NCBI GenBank assembly: GCA_012511735.1
Contig: JAAZFK010000060.1
Location: 1 to 6,192 of the forward strand
Direction of reading: 5' to 3'
Length of the DNA stretch: 6,192 nucleotides
DNA from: Clostridiaceae bacterium
GTDB taxonomy: Bacteria; Bacillota; Clostridia; Saccharofermentanales; DTU023
Shown here: in pieces, positions 4,983 to 6,192 of the stretch
Layout: the number at the start of each line of letters is the position of its first letter
How positions within the stretch are numbered: position 1 is the first letter of the stretch
Made by a program: the position numbers and the translations under genes
Notes under the pieces: model-generated
Database searches by the model: none
Told to the model about the DNA's origin: nothing
The model's input: only the letters and a program-made list of their open reading frames with translations

Positions 4983-5883
4983 AACGCCAGTTCCAGATAT
5001 TGACGGTCGCGTAGGCACGCCACGGCCGCCAGGCTTCCGACAAGGTCTGAATCTCTTTTTGTGACCTGGGCTCCAGGACCTTTTTTACTCCATAATCGGT
5101 CGATGGGAAGGCGTCGGACCATTTCAGGGCTCTCATGGCCAGGTAGTGAGCCGTCCAGGGGCCTACCCCCTTGATAGTCATCAATTCCTTCATCACCTCC
5201 TGGGCAGCAGCAGGTGACTGCGGTTGCAAAAGGCCTCTTATGGTGATGCCCGCCAGCGACCGGATGGTCTGGGAGCGTTGCCCGGTCACACCCAGCGAGC
5301 CCAAGGTGTTGGGCAGGTCTTCGCCGAAATTCAAAACAGATTCAGCCGTAGGGAAGGCATGAGTCAGCCCCTCAATGCCGGTTTCGACCGGTTCACCCAG
5401 GTTGAGCGCTAGTCTGGAGGCCAGCGTCCGGGCTGCTTTGACTGTAATTTGCTGGCCAAGAACGGCGCGAACACACATCTCGAAGGCGTCGTAGGTCCCT
5501 GGCACGCGAGTCCCGGGGATGCAGAGTCCCGCCTTGATCTCGTTCATGGTTCGAAGCCGGTCGTAGATTTCATGGGGATCGCAGTTCAGATCGAACATGT
5601 GGCCTATTTTTTCTTCCACAAGAGGCAGGATCGGGTGCAACTGATCCGGCAGGATGAGCCGGAGTTGGTCTCCCTCAGGCTCGTGAGCCACAGCAATCCA
5701 ACCGATCCATTCCCTGCCATCGACGGATTCCCGGATCACCCTCCAATAGGCTTGATCGCGGACCATTTCGACGCCGTCAATGGCGCGCCCCTCAAAGAAA
5801 GTCAAGAGCTTGTCCCATTCGTAGGGCGGGCGGTAGGGGAGTTTTTTGCTGATCACCTGTCCGGCTATCTTAATGTCGGTCAT
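4981..5883 (-). CDS. alkA: DNA-3-methyladenine glycosylase II, AlkA type
   Basis: A 300-residue protein of the AlkA branch of the helix-hairpin-helix glycosylases. It excises N3- and N7-alkylated purines and related lesions, starting base excision repair. Residues about 1-105 match the mixed alpha/beta N-terminal domain of AlkA. VRAVLGQQITV (138-148) is a typical family segment. The helix-hairpin-helix is at about 234-253, with G-V-G-P-W-T, followed by FPSTDYGVKK, where Asp263 aligns with the catalytic Asp238 of E. coli AlkA. The C-terminal WRPWRAYA is also typical. Length is close to the 282 residues of the E. coli enzyme. The ATG at 5883 is preferred because AGGAGG lies at 5891-5896, 7 nt upstream; an in-frame TTG at 5889 would sit almost on that site. 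It is the first gene of a pair with ogt. No Ada-type regulatory domain is fused. Confidence 0.93.
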   Translation of the reverse strand: MTDIKIAGQVISKKLPYRPPYEWDKLLTFFEGRAIDGVEMVRDQAYWRVIRESVDGREWIGWIAVAHEPEGDQLRLILPDQLHPILPLVEEKIGHMFDLNCDPHEIYDRLRTMNEIKAGLCIPGTRVPGTYDAFEMCVRAVLGQQITVKAARTLASRLALNLGEPVETGIEGLTHAFPTAESVLNFGEDLPNTLGSLGVTGQRSQTIRSLAGITIRGLLQPQSPAAAQEVMKELMTIKGVGPWTAHYLAMRALKWSDAFPSTDYGVKKVLEPRSQKEIQTLSEAWRPWRAYATVNIWNWR

Positions 5884-5970
5884 TGGCAACCCTCCTCTCT
5901 GGATTTGCTGATCTTCTTCTCAGTTTATCGCAGAATGAGCCAAACAACCGGTTACGTGATTCCTGGGTTG
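5884..5970 (-). other. Intergenic region expected to carry the alkA-ogt promoter
   Basis: These 87 nt separate the E2 terminator from alkA, so the promoter of the repair operon should lie here. I see no convincing sigma-A pair. The best is GGTTGT, 16 nt, TAAACT, which is weak. An 8-bp palindrome AACCGGTT is at 5946-5953, overlapping that -35 candidate. No A-box-like Ada site can be claimed. Confidence 0.3.
5891..5896 (-). promoter_or_regulatory. Ribosome binding site of alkA
   Basis: The minus strand reads GAGAGGAGGG just before TTGCCAATG. The 7-nt spacing to the ATG at 5883, against 1 nt to the alternative TTG at 5889, decides the start codon. Confidence 0.85.
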
Positions 5971-5999
5971 AAAAAGAGCGGACAGTCATCCGCTCTTTT
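5971..5999 (-). terminator. Intrinsic terminator of the E2 transcript
   Basis: A perfect 11-bp stem, arms 5989-5999 and 5972-5982 with the 6-nt loop at 5983-5988. In the minus-strand RNA the stem reads AAAAGAGCGGA / UCCGCUCUUUU and continues into a run of five U (5975-5971). It sits about 53 nt after the E2 stop and 88 nt before the alkA start. The stem is symmetric, with A and T runs on both sides, so it could also work in the other direction, but no gene is seen on the plus strand. Confidence 0.88.
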
Positions 6000-6011
6000 C
6001 ATTCAGGCTGT

Positions 6012-6039
6012 GGCAGCTTCATCTACTCGTGAAGCTGTC
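6012..6039 (-). repeat. Inverted repeat (hairpin) downstream of E2
   Basis: An 8-bp perfect inverted repeat, CAGCTTCA (6014-6021) and TGAAGCTG (6030-6037), with an 8-nt loop. A G-C pair one position further out is separated by a mismatch in the minus-strand RNA. It lies between the E2 stop and the terminator hairpin and has no T-run of its own. It could be an mRNA 3'-end stabiliser, a processing site or part of a composite terminator. Confidence 0.6.
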
Positions 6040-6052
6040 CCCTTGTTTTCAA

Positions 6053-6192
6053 TCATTCATAGAAAATCTCGGGATTCTCGATTACCTTGACCAGATCCGC
6101 GAGGAATTTCGCGGCAACGACGCCATCGATCACCCGGTGGTCAGCAGATATTGTGAATTTGGCCATGGGCCGGACTGAGATATTGTCGTATT
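6053..6192 (-). CDS. 2-oxo acid dehydrogenase E2 acyltransferase, C-terminal end (partial)
   Basis: The last 45 codons and the TGA stop of a gene that begins beyond the right edge. The translation contains ISADHRVIDG followed by a short helix with AAKFLADLV, the usual C-terminus of the catalytic domain of dihydrolipoamide acyltransferases (E2 of the pyruvate, acetoin, branched-chain or 2-oxoglutarate dehydrogenase complexes). The H-R-x-x-D-G motif carries the active-site His and Asp that transfer the acyl group from lipoyl-lysine to CoA. This much sequence cannot tell which 2-oxo acid is used, and the lipoyl and subunit-binding domains are outside the window. The stop is followed by two hairpins, the second an intrinsic terminator, so E2 looks like the last gene of its transcript. 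Assignment to the E2 family is secure; substrate is unknown. Confidence 0.93.
   Translation of the reverse strand, partial: YDNISVRPMAKFTISADHRVIDGVVAAKFLADLVKVIENPEIFYE

Noticed and set aside
4973..5122. A 50-residue N-terminal extension of Ogt
   Set aside because: It overlaps the alkA coding sequence in another frame and has no Ogt similarity; ATG 4972 has a well-placed ribosome binding site.
5449..6090. A 213-codon plus-strand open frame opposite alkA
   Set aside because: It overlaps the antisense of alkA, the terminator and the E2 end, and no ribosome binding site or family signal supports it.

Overview
All recognisable genes lie on the minus strand, so transcription runs from the right end of the window to the left. 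Base composition is intermediate, with AT-rich patches at intergenic ends. Strong AGGAGG-type ribosome binding sites, U-tailed intrinsic terminators and an OpuC-type osmoprotectant transporter with a lipoprotein binding protein suggest a bacterium of the Bacillota (clostridial or bacillar). This is an inference; there is no rRNA or other marker to confirm it.

Layout in transcription order. (1) 6053-6192: the C-terminal end of an E2 acyltransferase of a 2-oxo acid dehydrogenase complex, cut by the window edge. It is followed by a short imperfect-flank hairpin and a clear intrinsic terminator. (2) 5883-4442: a two-gene DNA alkylation repair operon, an AlkA-type 3-methyladenine DNA glycosylase followed 8 nt later by an Ogt-type methylated-DNA-protein cysteine methyltransferase whose ribosome binding site overlaps the alkA stop codon. 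(3) 4441-4164: a non-coding leader holding a palindrome over a possible weak promoter, several small hairpins, and a long intrinsic-terminator-like hairpin that ends only 26 nt before the next start codon. (4) 4163-856: a four-gene ABC importer for quaternary-ammonium compatible solutes, in the order ATPase with CBS region, permease, permease, binding lipoprotein. The first three genes overlap by 4 nt and 1 nt; the binding protein follows a 46-nt gap containing a small hairpin. (5) 702-160: an unrecognised 180-residue protein with one N-terminal membrane segment, preceded by a good sigma-A-like promoter. (6) 159-1: a strong Shine-Dalgarno with a 28-codon ORF of unknown status, then an AT-rich stretch that may promote a gene beyond the window.

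The transporter genes make a complete importer: the ATPase powers two permease subunits fed by a membrane-anchored binding protein, and its CBS region may sense ionic or nucleotide state. The alkylation repair pair removes methylated bases in two complementary ways, by excising N-alkylpurines and by direct O6-alkylguanine reversal. The most interesting signal is the terminator hairpin inside the 5' leader of the transporter operon. Its position implies control by attenuation, possibly through an uncharacterised RNA element. I found no mobile element, CRISPR array, tRNA or rRNA.
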